A stretch of 64,000 nucleotides of DNA from the NCBI GenBank assembly GCA_030704615.1, contig CM060732.1:5952001-6016000 (forward strand), given 5' to 3'. A program made the position numbers and the translations under genes. Shown here piece by piece: positions 44,159 through 54,689 of the stretch. Below the pieces are notes generated by a model. That model was not told the origin of the DNA. It was given only the letters and a program-made list of their open reading frames with translations, and made no database searches. Each line of letters opens with the position of its first letter. Within the stretch, counting starts at the first letter, position 1. Source of the stretch: Takakia lepidozioides. Its lineage: Eukaryota > Streptophyta > Takakiopsida > Takakiales > Takakiaceae.

Positions 44159-44890
44159 TCATTGTGGGGAACAATGTAACGGATCCGTACAACAAGAGCG
44201 TCCATACAACAATTCAAATGGCATCTTCTTGATACTAGCATGCATAGCGGTGCGATAAGCAAAGAATATAGGGGGCAAAAAAATATCCCACTCCCTGGTG
44301 AGTGCACCATTTTTCTCCAACATTTGACAAAGAGTCTGGTTAAACCACTCCGTGAGGCCATTGGTCTGGGGATGATAAGGAGTTGTAGTCACATGCTTCA
44401 CACCAAAATTGAAGCATATCATCGTGAGTAATTGATTATAGAACTCCTTACCTTGGTCCCTGAGGATCTCCCTAGGACACCCATAGCGCAGGATGATCTC
44501 ATAAAAAAAACCCTAAGCCACAGCATCACTACTCTTGATATGCAAAGGACGGACTTCTACCTATTTGGTCAAGTAACCAGTGGCAACACAAAGGTAGCTA
44601 TGACCTTTTGACGTGAAAGCAAGGGGTCATACTAAGTCAATCCCCACACGAGCAAAAGCATGAGTAACGGATAGGGATTGGAGCTCATAAACAACTATGA
44701 CCCACTGTTTTCCCCGAGTTGGTCTATCCCAATACAAGTCCCATAGCAACACCCGAAAATTGAAAAAATATCGTGTGTGCTCATCACAGTAATCATCCAG
44801 CTCAACAACGATGTCTCTAACCACAGGAGTGTGATGCCGACTGTCTCGCCCTTCGATCCGAAGAGGGCAATCCACATTGCAACAAGCCAT
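44159..44890 (-). pseudogene. Ty3/gypsy integrase core, dead
   Basis: One minus-strand frame with three stops. It contains ARVGIDLV (first catalytic Asp), LAFTSKGHSYLCVATGYLTK, then ILRYGCPREILRDQGKEFYN (second Asp), GVKHVTTTPYHPQTNGLTEW (Glu) and FFAYRTAMHASIKKMPFELL. That is a full D-D-E arrangement. The upstream zinc-binding HHCC part is weak, and RT is absent beyond 44890. It is opposite in orientation to the methyltransferase-bearing element, so it comes from a different insertion. Confidence 0.85.
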
Positions 44891-46179
44891 CTGAAGCGAT
44901 TCGTAGCGACTGTAAGGATTGGTTACGGGGATTGAGTTCTTGGAGACTTCGGAGGAATTCTTGTATATATATGTTTTGATGCTTAGAGGTGGATTCCGGA
45001 TCTAGAGTGTCAGATGTATCATCTAAAATTAGTTCAACGACTACATTTAGAATAATGAAACCCTCAAATTGGAGGGAGATCTCGTCAAGTTCTTAGAGAG
45101 AAAACAACGAAGTGATTTTACCCTCCTATGTGAGATCATTCCTAGGCAAGGCCACAATTATCTTATGCTTTCTTCTTCTCGACCATTTCAGCTTTAACGG
45201 TATTATGCCGAATTTAGGTTTACAAATGGTACTTTGGATTATTTGTGAATAACGATATCCTTATTCTCTAACATATGATCTTTCCCCTCTGAAACCACCT
45301 TACGTTCCAGTTTGCGTACTCGGCAGTCAGTATACACGTACGTCAGTTGGGTTCAGAGCTATGTCAAGTTATTTTACCATTAGTGTGAAACTAGCTAGGA
45401 AATAATTAGCTTTTACATATTGATATTTGGGATTGGCCCAAGTGTCAATCCAGGGGTCAAGGCAGATTTAGGCCCTGGTGTGGTTATCTTCACGGCAAGC
45501 GCGCTGGGCTCATCTTTCTCGAGTTAAGCCTCACCGCATCTAGCTATGGCGCCGTAGTGTGGATTCCCCATGGCGTGGGGTGCACTTGGCTCGACTATAT
45601 TTGAGTGATGATTTTATATATGCATCAGTTTGTGTGAGCTCATGTGAGCTTGTCTTCTTCTTATTTATCACTCGAGAAAGATGTGCTCGTATCGGAGCAT
45701 GCCAGATACGAGTTAGTTATAGCACTTGTGGTTTTTGCTTGAGGTTGGGATGCGAGGAGCATCATCAAGTTCGTTGTTAAAAGCAGAGGCAATGTTGGTT
45801 ACGAGGTGGTGGACCTTAACATTCGTTCTTTAGCTGCAGAGCTGAAAACACCATGCTACAGGGCTGGAAGCGATGCACTAGGCCATGGAATGTGCATGAG
45901 GAGTTCAAGTGCACCACAATTAGGGAGGAAAATAAAAAAATAAAAAAAATGACGCCTCCCGAAGGGAGCGTAATTTATGGTGTCACTTCACCACAAGGGC
46001 TACTCCACAGTTAGAATGGTATGTACACCTAGAGTTTCAGAGCTTGGAAGAAGAGCTCTTGCATCACAAGAGGAGTGTCTTGTGGCTGGAAATATAGACC
46101 TTAGGGTTTCAGGAGCTTGGCATTAAAGGCTATGGATTGCTTAGTCTTGTTTTAGAAAGCATCAAGGAGCCAAGATAGC

Positions 46180-46480
46180 GGGCTGATACCTCTTGTGTGA
46201 AGGGGGTGTGGAGCATGCATTTAGCCCATTGAAGCTTCTATCTTCAAGCTTGGAAAGCAAGCAAAGAAGAGGGAAGGGCTGATTTCTCTTATGTGGGAGT
46301 AGTGCATGTGTGGAGCATGCATTCAGCCTAGTTAGGCCTCCATCTTTACACTTTGGAGAGCTGGAAGGGAAGGTAAGGGGCTAATTTGCTCTTATGTGAT
46401 AGTCCGACACTTATAGAGCATGTTTTGAGTTGGGGTTCCAACTTCAAGCCCAGATAGAGCATGGCTCTTGAAGTGGCAGA
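46180..46480 (+). repeat. Three degenerate copies of an about 110-bp unit
   Basis: Each has GGGCTGATTTCTCTTATGTG, then GGAGCATGCATTxAGCC, then TCCATCTTxAxxCTTGGA. Lies inside the LTR-like copy. Confidence 0.65.
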
Positions 46481-46779
46481 TGTAGGGGGCTGGAATAGGC
46501 TCTAAGATATATGCTATGGCCAAGGAGAGCGCATGAGGAGTGCTTACAAGGGCTGGAAACCAGCAAGGCTTGGGTGTTTGCCTGCATGGATTTGAGTGGC
46601 GTGTTTTGGGAGTCTAAGTGAAAAAGAGGGCTTGGTTTGTGGCAAGTAGGCCTCTCATGAGGTAGAGCTACTGTTGGTGGTGTGTGGGAGTGGAAGAGAG
46701 CAAGAAAACAGCTCGGGTTTCTTCACAGCCACCATAGCCGTTGCAAGGAAGCTGCATGGGGTCGAAGGGGTCACACCAT

Positions 46780-46920
46780 GAGAATTAGTGGCGGGGCAGC
46801 CACTAACCGCCACGGTCACGACCAAGGGCCACGGGAAAGACCACGAAGGGGCACCGTGAGAGTTAGTGGCGTGGCAGCCACTAACCGTCACGACCACGAC
46901 CACGGGCCACGGGGGTTTGC
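46780..46920 (+). repeat. 76-bp repeats with inverted TTAGTGGC...GCCACTAA arms, left block
   Basis: Unit: GTGAGAGTTAGTGGCGTGGC, AGCCACTAACCGCCACG, GCCACGACCACGGGCCACGG, GAAAGACCACGAAGGGGCACC. The arms TTAGTGGC and GCCACTAA form a hairpin with a short loop. The right block (48190-48440) has the same unit. Confidence 0.85.
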
Positions 46921-47229
46921 TGTTCTATCAGCCATCAGCCATCAGTGTGACGTGAATGCGGGAATACCGGCCACGTGGCAATCAATTTTTTTTCCCGGGC
47001 AGCCCGTAAATTTGTGCTTGGATTCATGAGAGACATTAATGCAGAATGACACGGTATTGTCCCGAAACACTACCTTTGGTTACAGAAGGTGGAGACTGAT
47101 CTGGAAAACTAAATGTATTTCTGCGATCTACAACCTTAGCTTCTGAAATATAAACCTACAGTAGACGTGGAATGTTAAAAAACAAGCACCACACATGTTA
47201 TCAAATGATGTAGACAAGCCAACACATCA

Positions 47230-48165
47230 AAAGGTTGACGACAAAATTCTGGGGACACCACTTTCATTCGCCGAAGGTGGGCACAAAAAACAGAAGGTCT
47301 GGAGGTCCACAACATAATCTGGGGGAGACGACCTTCTTTTGTCGAAGGTAGGAAAAGAATAAAAGGTCCAAGAAATAATTTGGGGACACCACCTTCGTCC
47401 GAAGAAGGTGGGCATAAAAATCAAAGGTCCCAAATTTTTTGGAGGAGATCACCTTCGTTGGACGGAGGTGGGCATAAAAATCAAAGATCTACATTTATTT
47501 CGGATGAGACCACCTTCGTTCAACGAAAGTGGGGAATAAAAGTCAAAGATCCAATATTGTTTTTGGTGGAAACCAACTTCGTTGAACGAAAATGGGCATA
47601 AAATTCGAGGATCAAATACATTCTATGCAGTAGACCACCTTCATTCGCCGAAAATGGGCATAAAAATCCAAAATATTGCTTTGTGGAGACCATTTTACTC
47701 TGCCGAAGATGGGTATAGAGATCCGTAGGTCTAAGTCAATTTTGGGTTGAACGAAATTGGGCATAAAATTCGAGGATCAAATACATTATATGCAGTAGAT
47801 CACCTTCATTCGCCGAAAACGGGCATAAAAATCCAAAATATTGCTTTGTGGAGACCATTTTACTCTGCCGAAGGTGAGTATAGAGATCCGTAGGTCTAAG
47901 TCAATTTTGGGGCAGACCACCTTCGGCGAATGAGGACGTTGAAAGTGTCTTCAAGAATTTATCATGGACGTCACCTTTGGTGAACGAATGTACATTCCTG
48001 GTGATACAAATAGACGCATGGTAAGAGTTCCAACCTTCTGTCAATGAAGGTTGTTTATTTTTTCTTCTTGTACCTTCATTCGTCGAAGGTAATATTTCTT
48101 GGGCAGGTTCGTTGGGCAACTTCAAATATTCCTGGTGACCTTCGTTGACCTTCGTCACTGATGGA
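47230..48165 (+). repeat. Tandem about 62-bp repeats with CCACCTTCGTT palindromes
   Basis: About 15 palindromes (half-site CCACCTTCGTT) at roughly 60-62 base spacing from 47260. Spacers carry GGGCATAAAAATCAAAG and ATCCAAxAT. A segment of about 150 bases (47588-47740) is duplicated at 47757-47910. The array interrupts the 76-bp repeat block. Confidence 0.85.
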
Positions 48166-48189
48166 TTTGTGCTAATAACTGACAGAATA

Positions 48190-48440
48190 GGAGCTCTCCG
48201 GGCCACAGGAAAGACCACGAAGGGGCACCGTGAGAGTTAGTGACGTGGAAGCCATTAACCGCCATGACCACGACCACGGGCCACGAGAAAGACCACGAAG
48301 GGGCACCGTGAGAGTTAGTGGCGTTGCAGCCACTAATCGCCACGGCCACGACCAAGGGCCACGGGAAAGCCACGAAGGGGCACTAATGAAGGCTAGTGGC
48401 GGCCACGACCACTACACAAAGGGTCACTAGCTAGTGGGGG
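48190..48440 (+). repeat. 76-bp repeats with TTAGTGGC arms, right block
   Basis: About three copies of the unit described at 46780, with GTGAGAGTTAGTGGCGTTGC and AGCCACTAATCGCCACG. It resumes where the left block broke off (GGGCCACxGG), consistent with an insertion between them. Confidence 0.85.
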
Positions 48441-49599
48441 GGGGCTAGTGGCATGGCAACCACTAAGGTTCAAGAAAGAATATTCCTGGAATATTCTATG
48501 GGAACCCATTGAGAACTCTGGGGAACCTATAGGGAATTGTTGGGAACTCATTGGGAACCGTGGGGAACAGTGCCATGGGGATACCGCCCTGCAGGTAATT
48601 CATTTGGACAGATTTTTTTTTGGGCTTATATATACCTCAATTTGCTTATGTTTTGAAGCTTCAACGAATGGCGCAGTTTCCTGAGGAGGTTCAGAGGAAT
48701 GGCTGGTGGACATACAGGGCACTGGCGGACCATATGGAGGCTTGCATGGGGCCTTGAAGGCCAAGTTTCATAAGCTCGTGGAGGGCGGTTTGAGGAGTGT
48801 CTACAGGATGCTTCCCATGGTCATGCAAGTGAGGGAAGAGAGGAAAATGAGAGTGTTGGGATGAGGGCATGCTGGGGTTAGGCATTTCTTTAGCTCTCTT
48901 CCCCGTAGCTTTCCACCTTCTCTGTAGGCCGAGACCTTTCCGTAGGTGAAGGCAAGAGTCAGTCCGGGTTTGGGCTGGGGTGTCTTTGTAGGTGGAAAGA
49001 ATTTTGGTGTGGGGGAATTGTTGCTTTGGTTTCTTGTGTTTGGATCCCCTCCACACCTGCATGCTTGACTGTGCGCCATGTTAGTTTTATGTGGGCGCTT
49101 GTTTTTATAGGTGGTTGATTCGGATTTGACCACCGATCCAATCCTAGAGCATGCTGTCGATGGTGAGGCTAGGGTGATGACCAGTCAGACCATCATTGTT
49201 TCTCTCGTGGTGAGGTTGGGGTGATGACCAGCTAACCATAAAAGTGTGTGCGGTGGATACAGGTGCAAGTGCAGGCTATGTTAGGAACCTAGTATTCCAA
49301 ACCATAAGCCGCAACAAGTTCTCTAACCGGTTACCTTGTGGAAATGGGGATTAGAAACGGGTTCATGACCGGTTGAGTGTCAGTTTGTCAACACGGAGGT
49401 GTGAGGTTAGCTATTCAATGAGCATGAGCGGCATAAGCGGAGTAGTAAGACAATCGGTTTTCATGAGCAGAAGTTCAAATTTTGGAATTAAAAAATATTA
49501 AAAATATATATTTTAATGAAATGTGTCAGAAAAATAATAATATAATATTCATTGTGTGAAACTGAAATTGAAGTTTTGGGAGCCATGCTCATGAAATTT

Positions 49600-50000
49600 T
49601 CTCTTGCGCTCATAGAAAATGCGAGCGACATCTGTAAAAATGGCGCCGAATTTCGCAGTAATAGGTTCCGCAACCTTGGAAAATGACGACATATTTCGCG
49701 GTAATAGGTGCCTCCGGCGAAAAATGGTGCCGAATTTCGCGGCTATAGGTACCTGGCATTAAAGTACGTTGGCCCAAAATTGGAAATGTGGCGCCGAATT
49801 TCGGGAGATGGTGCCTAGGATTGCACAGATTTTGGGCACTTTTTGGCTATGTAACTGGAAATTTGGCGCCATTTTTCCAGACATGGTTCCCGGACATGCT
49901 GGGACTTAGCCAGTTTTTGGCCCAAAATCCCTAAAAACTGAGTTCCAATACTAGCAGTTGTGGGGGCCATTTCTAGAAATATGGCGCCGAATTTCCCGAT
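49600..50000 (+). repeat. Repeated ATGGCGCCGAATTTCG motifs
   Basis: About six copies of ATGGCGCCGAATTTCG or variants (TGGTGCCGAATTTCGCGG, TGGCGCCATTTTTCCAG), each followed by a TAATAGGTxCC-like piece. GGCGCC is also the centre of the 52-54 kb palindromes, so these may be half-related. Nothing coding. Confidence 0.65.
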
Positions 50001-50234
50001 TGATCTGCAAATTCATCCTGCCGCCATCTTATTATGGATTTTGTTTCGACATTGAATTGCTAGTGGACCTCAATGGATATCCAGAAGTCCATAATGTGTT
50101 TGAATGAGACATTACTTTAATATTGCAGGTCTCATTCATGGAGTTTTGGGGTGGATTTTATTACACTGCAAAACAAAATCTAATGCGTAAAAATGCAATT
50201 GAAAATATCCAAATGTTGGATTCCCTTTGCCCCA

Positions 50235-50626
50235 TCAATGATTTCTGGAATCCTTGCCGAGGAGCTTGTGCAGCTCGTTCACGCTCAATGCTGGTGCATG
50301 AACAAAGTCATCAATACTCAAGTTCATCCTCAGCCTCTTTAGGTAAATGTATGTAGATGCTTGCATGGATAATACTTCGTCCCCTTCTTTGTTGCCATCA
50401 ACGAAAAATCCGTACAATTGCAGGTCGGCTCCACTCCGATTGTAATTGTGTATACGTCGTCGCGTACAGCTGAGCCGGCCGTTGCCATCCGATAAACACG
50501 CCCAAGGCCGGGTGCAGGTACGTCCCAGGAGCTCTGAATAGTACAAGCCATCCCAAGAGCATTGGCAATCCGAGTCTCATTCAACTTGTTGGGAGGGTGT
50601 CGTCTCTTCACTCTTTCGAATCGCAT
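50235..50626 (-). pseudogene. SWIM-finger transposase fragment
   Basis: Minus strand: KLNETRIANALGMACTI, RVYRMATAGSAVRDDVYTIT, then the SWIM finger CNCTDFSLMATKKGTKYYP and CKHLH. A frameshift near 50345 moves to IYLKRLRMNLSIDDFVHAPA, LSVNELHKLL and a stop at 50235. The finger ligands are intact but the protein is cut at both ends. Confidence 0.8.
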
Positions 50627-50639
50627 TTGGGATATGCGA

Positions 50640-52070
50640 AATTGTCCAATCCGTCTCTACTGGACCTCGCAGTCTACAATGGCTGGAGTAGATGCATATC
50701 TTGGTACAAACTTTTTTTTCAGATCCTTTTTTATCATAAGACAAGCGGTTTTGGCATTATACTGCCAAAAACAGGATAGTTTGTTAGTTATTTGGAAATC
50801 GTTGGTAAAGCACGTAAGAAATTAGAAGTGTCTACGACAACCATAGAGAGGAGCTTTGGCGTCAAGATGACCATAGGAAGTTGCATCGATAGCAGATTAG
50901 GTTGTCAATTCGGTACCAATAACGACAAGATAATCATGTTCAAACAATACAAGACGACTGTTCCAGTCCCAGATTACGATCTCTCTGTTCTCCCGCCTTT
51001 CAAGTCCAGTAAGAACACACGGCGAGGAGCTTGGCAATTGGAAGAAACAACATGTACAGCGATGAAATATCGCAACAAAGTGAAAGGCTGCATCGGAACG
51101 ACAGCAAATCAGGACGACTTCAAACGACGAAGCGTGGACTTGTTAGCGGTGCAGGACAACTGGAGGGGACTCTGGACAACCTATGACTCAGTGGCAGGGT
51201 CAAAGACCCCAGAGTCCACACCAGGGATTTGATTTCCAAAATACAACAAAATCTTTATGTAGCAAAACTACGACGAATGGCGAAAGGAGCGACTTTTTAC
51301 CACCGATGGACCTGAGAAATTATACTGGAAGTTAGCAAAAATATAACTTTGGGCCTGCAGACTCTCCACTCATGGGGGGGTCTTCTCTCTGGTCTTGCAG
51401 TTTGTCATACTATGACAGTATCCCGGTGATCCCTGCGAGTTCACTCTTCTCTCTCATTTATCAAGAGGAATACATGTCGTTCGGTGGAGGTGGTCGTCTC
51501 CCCGCTGGTCTCTCTGCTATCCATTAGCCATAACTAACTCTTACTTCTTCCTTAGCTATGGCCGCCGCCAGGACGTATGCTCCCAATCGCAGTGCTATTA
51601 CGTTGTGGTTATGCTGCGCAGATCTCAGACTTCTACTCGCTCTCTACCATCTTCTTCCTGCACTACTTTTAAGCCTATCTTAGCTCGATTCCGAGACGTA
51701 TTCTACTCTCTCGATTAATTACAATGTTTATGAGCCTCATTCTCGTCTGTCTGTTTCTCGCCCCTTTGACTACGCTGGAGGACGCATTTCTCTGTCTCGG
51801 CCTCTACATCGAATGACTACTACGGCTTCTATCTACACCAAAGCACCTCAACTCGTTGCAGAATGGTCTACTTCTCATTACCAGGAACCCCCCCGACTCT
51901 CACTACCTCACGACCGGATAGTCTAGTTACACCCCTGCTACATCAGCCCGGCACGCCCTACTCAGGCACGAGGTATTCACATGACCCACACAGTCAATTC
52001 CAGTTTCTTCACGATATGCGCTTCGGGCTTCACCAAATAGTGTGAGTGGCTTCATCGGCCTACAAGACAG
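50640..52070. other. No gene recognised
   Basis: A plus-strand frame of up to 146 codons ends at 51232 (contains TTIERSFGVKMTIGSCIDSR and LSVLPPFKSSKNTRRGAWQL); I do not recognise it and it has no good ATG start. The rest (51250-52070) has many TCTC and TCTG runs and no coding signal. Confidence 0.35.
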
Positions 52071-52099
52071 TTGTCAAAGGGGGTGGGGGGGGGATCCCT

Positions 52100-54110
52100 A
52101 ATTGTTTTTCCTCTAGTCATCGCCGCTGGATTGCAATGCGGTGCCGTTTTTCCATCCAAAGGGGTGAAAAGAAAAAAAGAAAAAATTCAAAGTTTTTTGT
52201 TTCTTTTCTCTAGTCATCCCCGCTATATGGAAATGCGGCGCCGCATTTCCAACAATAGAGGGTAAAAGGGGGGGGGGGGGGGCAAAAAAAAAACCCTATT
52301 TTTTTTTTTTTCTTGTCATCGCTGCTGGATTGAAATGCGGCGCCGCATTTCCGTCCAGAGGGGGGGTGGGGGGCAAAAAAATGTTGTTGTTGTTTTTGTT
52401 CCCCCCCCCCCTCTAGTCATCCGCACTGGATGGAAATGTGGCGCCACATTTCCAACAACAGGGGGTAGAGGGGGGGAAAAAAATAACCCTAACCTTTTTT
52501 CTTCTCTTGTCATCGCTGCTGCATTTCCGTCCATGAGGGGTGAGATTGTTTGCAATATTTATTTTATTTTTCCTTTTTCTTTTTATTTTCATTTTTCATT
52601 TTTTCATTTTTATTTTTATTTATTTATTTTTCCCTCTAGTCATCCACGCTCGATGGAATGTGACACCGCATTTCCAACAATAGGGGGTAAAGGGGGAAAA
52701 AAAAATAACCCGAATTTATTTTTCCTCTTCTCATCGTAGCTGGATTGAAATGCGGCACCGCATTTTCGTCCACAAAGGGGGTCTATCCGGGCTCTTCCTT
52801 TCAATGAGTCGGGACGGAAATGCGGCACTGCATTTACGTTCTGAGTCTTAATCACGAAAGGGTGGCATGGAAATACGGTGCCGCATTTCCGTTCTGGGTG
52901 TAACGCATGAAATGGTGGAACGGAATGCGGTTGGAAATGCGGCGCCGCATTTCCATCCAGCGGGTAGAGCTTGAAAAAACACGAAACAAAAAAATTTGGA
53001 TTTTTCTGGTCCCCCCCCTCTTCTGGTCGAAATGCGGCGCCGCATTTCAATTTAGCGAACATGAGAAGAGAAAAGAAAAATGTTAGGGTTAATTTTTTTC
53101 CCCCCCTCTACCCCCTGTTGTTGGAAATGTGGCACCGCATTTCAATCCAGCTGGGATGACTAGAGGGGGCCAAAAAAAAAAAAAAAAAAAAAATTCCCCT
53201 TGCATATCCGTTCCACCATTTCATGAGTTACACCTAGAACGAAAATGCGGTGCCGCATTTCCGTCGAGCCGCATTGAGAGGAAGACCCCGGACGGAAATG
53301 TGGCACCACATTTCCGTTCCACCCTTTCGTGATTTAGACTCAGAACGGAAATGTTGTGCCGCATTTCCGTCCTGACTCATTGAAAGGAAGAGCCCGGACG
53401 GAAATGCAGCACCGCATTTCCGTTCCACCATTTCATGAGTTACACCCCGAACGGATATGCAGTGCCGCATTTCCGTTCCACCCTTTCATGAGTTACACTC
53501 AGAACGGAAATGCGGCACCGGATTTCCGTCCACTCCTTCAAAGGAAGAGGCCGGACGGAAATGCGGCCGTTCCACCCTTTCACGATTTAGACTCAAAACA
53601 GAAATGCGGTGCCGCATTTCCGTCAAGACGTTTTGAAAGGAAGAGGCCGGACGGAACTGCGGCACCGCATGTCTGTTCCACCTTTTCGTGAGTTACACTC
53701 AAAACGGAAATGCGGTGCCGGATTTCCGTCCACTTCTTCAAAGGAAGAGGCCGGACGGAAACGCGGCACCGCATTTCCGTTCCACCATTCAAAACTCTGT
53801 GTAAGGACCGAAATGCGGACGCATCTCTGTGATGAGTCTTTGCAAGGAAGAGTCCAGACGGTGGGCATAGCCGTTATGGGCATAGCCGGTGTGGGCCAGA
53901 GAGGGGCCATCCAGACTAATAGCATCTGTTAGTGTGAACGTTCAACTTGATGTGCACAGGGATGCTTTGTGTCCGTCTGGACGGAAATGCGGTGCCGCAT
54001 TTCCATCCACGTATTTACAGAAGGATGTTGGATTGAGAGTGTGGACGGAAATGCGGCACCGCATTTCCATCCCACCCTGGATCATGCGACCGGAGTCGAG
54101 GCGTGAGAAG
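52100..54110 (+). repeat. Large array of GGAAATGCGGC palindromes
   Basis: About 25 palindromes with half-site GGAAATGCGGC. In 52100-52720 the unit is about 100-110 bases: CTAGTCATCGCxGCTGGAT, palindrome, then G, A and T homopolymer runs. In 53240-53815 the palindromes come every 52-53 bases, and two spacers alternate: one with CACCCTTTCATGAGTTACAC and one with TCATTGAAAGGAAGAGCC, giving a 105-base higher-order unit. Perfect copies include 52229-52250 and 52432-52453. Open frames through the array are artefacts. Confidence 0.92.
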
Positions 54111-54689
54111 GATATTTGAGCAGCCTCTCCCTTTCATGTAGGACTCTGTCCTTGGCATGGCCTCCACTTTATGAGCACAACTTGGTTGTCTAACTGTTTT
54201 AACTAACATTCCTGGCATATGTCAGTGTGAACGTTCATGTCTACCGCGAGAATATGGCAGTATCCACCTTTACAAAAATCTGTCAGGAGATGTTATTGGT
54301 GCGTTGAATTCCCCATCATTGCCAGCCATCCCTAATATGGAATCGGAGCTCCCACCTTCATGCATGTATCTTCAAACTTTCTGTCGGCACTTCAAAGTGG
54401 GACTTCCAATCTTCGATGGCCTCCGCGATTCCAAGTACGCGGTGCCACTGAGCCTTCGTCTCTCATTGTACAGAATCTCACATCTGGCAACTTCGGAAGG
54501 TGTTTGATGGCTCCCAATTCCCACGCTATTGTGTGTTGCCCTCCTCAAACGGCGAGAGCAAGGATCTCTTCCGAGGAAGGACTTTGCCGAGTGTAGGAGA
54601 CTTTTCTTTGTTCCAAATTTAAGCTCAAACCAGGCGCAAGGTATTTGGAAGAAGAAAGAAAGGATGTCCCTAGACAGGTTGATGAGACC

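Larger units (their letters stand above)
45400..49401 (+). mobile_element. LTR/leader-like copy related to the methyltransferase element
   Basis: The last 700 bases (48690-49401) align with 8760-9471, including CCTGCATGCTTGACTGTGCG, GGGCGCTTGTTTTTATAGGT, ACCTAGTATTC, AACCATAAGCCGCAACA and the shared end CACGGAGGTG. The first 160 bases resemble 7750-8000. Homology stops exactly at 49401, with no gag behind it, so it is a solo LTR or a truncated 5' end. Its middle differs completely from that of the other copy and is filled with palindromic tandem repeats. A TATA-like CTTATATATACC lies at 48627. Confidence 0.5.

Noticed and set aside
46655-46903. A minus frame with repeated Ser-Gly-Cys and Asn-Ser-His-Gly phrases
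   Set aside because: It arises from the 76-bp repeats.
44159-49401. One composite retrotransposon made of the dead integrase and the LTR-like copy
   Set aside because: The integrase reads minus while the LTR-like copy reads plus, so they are not parts of one element.
53356-53932. Several overlapping long frames (about 100 codons) in the 53 kb array
   Set aside because: They repeat the same HRISVPPF-type phrase on both strands because of the tandem palindrome array; they are not genes.
52100-54110. CRISPR-like array (constant short repeat at 52-bp spacing)
   Set aside because: Spacers are not unique: only two spacer types alternate. The context is a plant-type nuclear genome.
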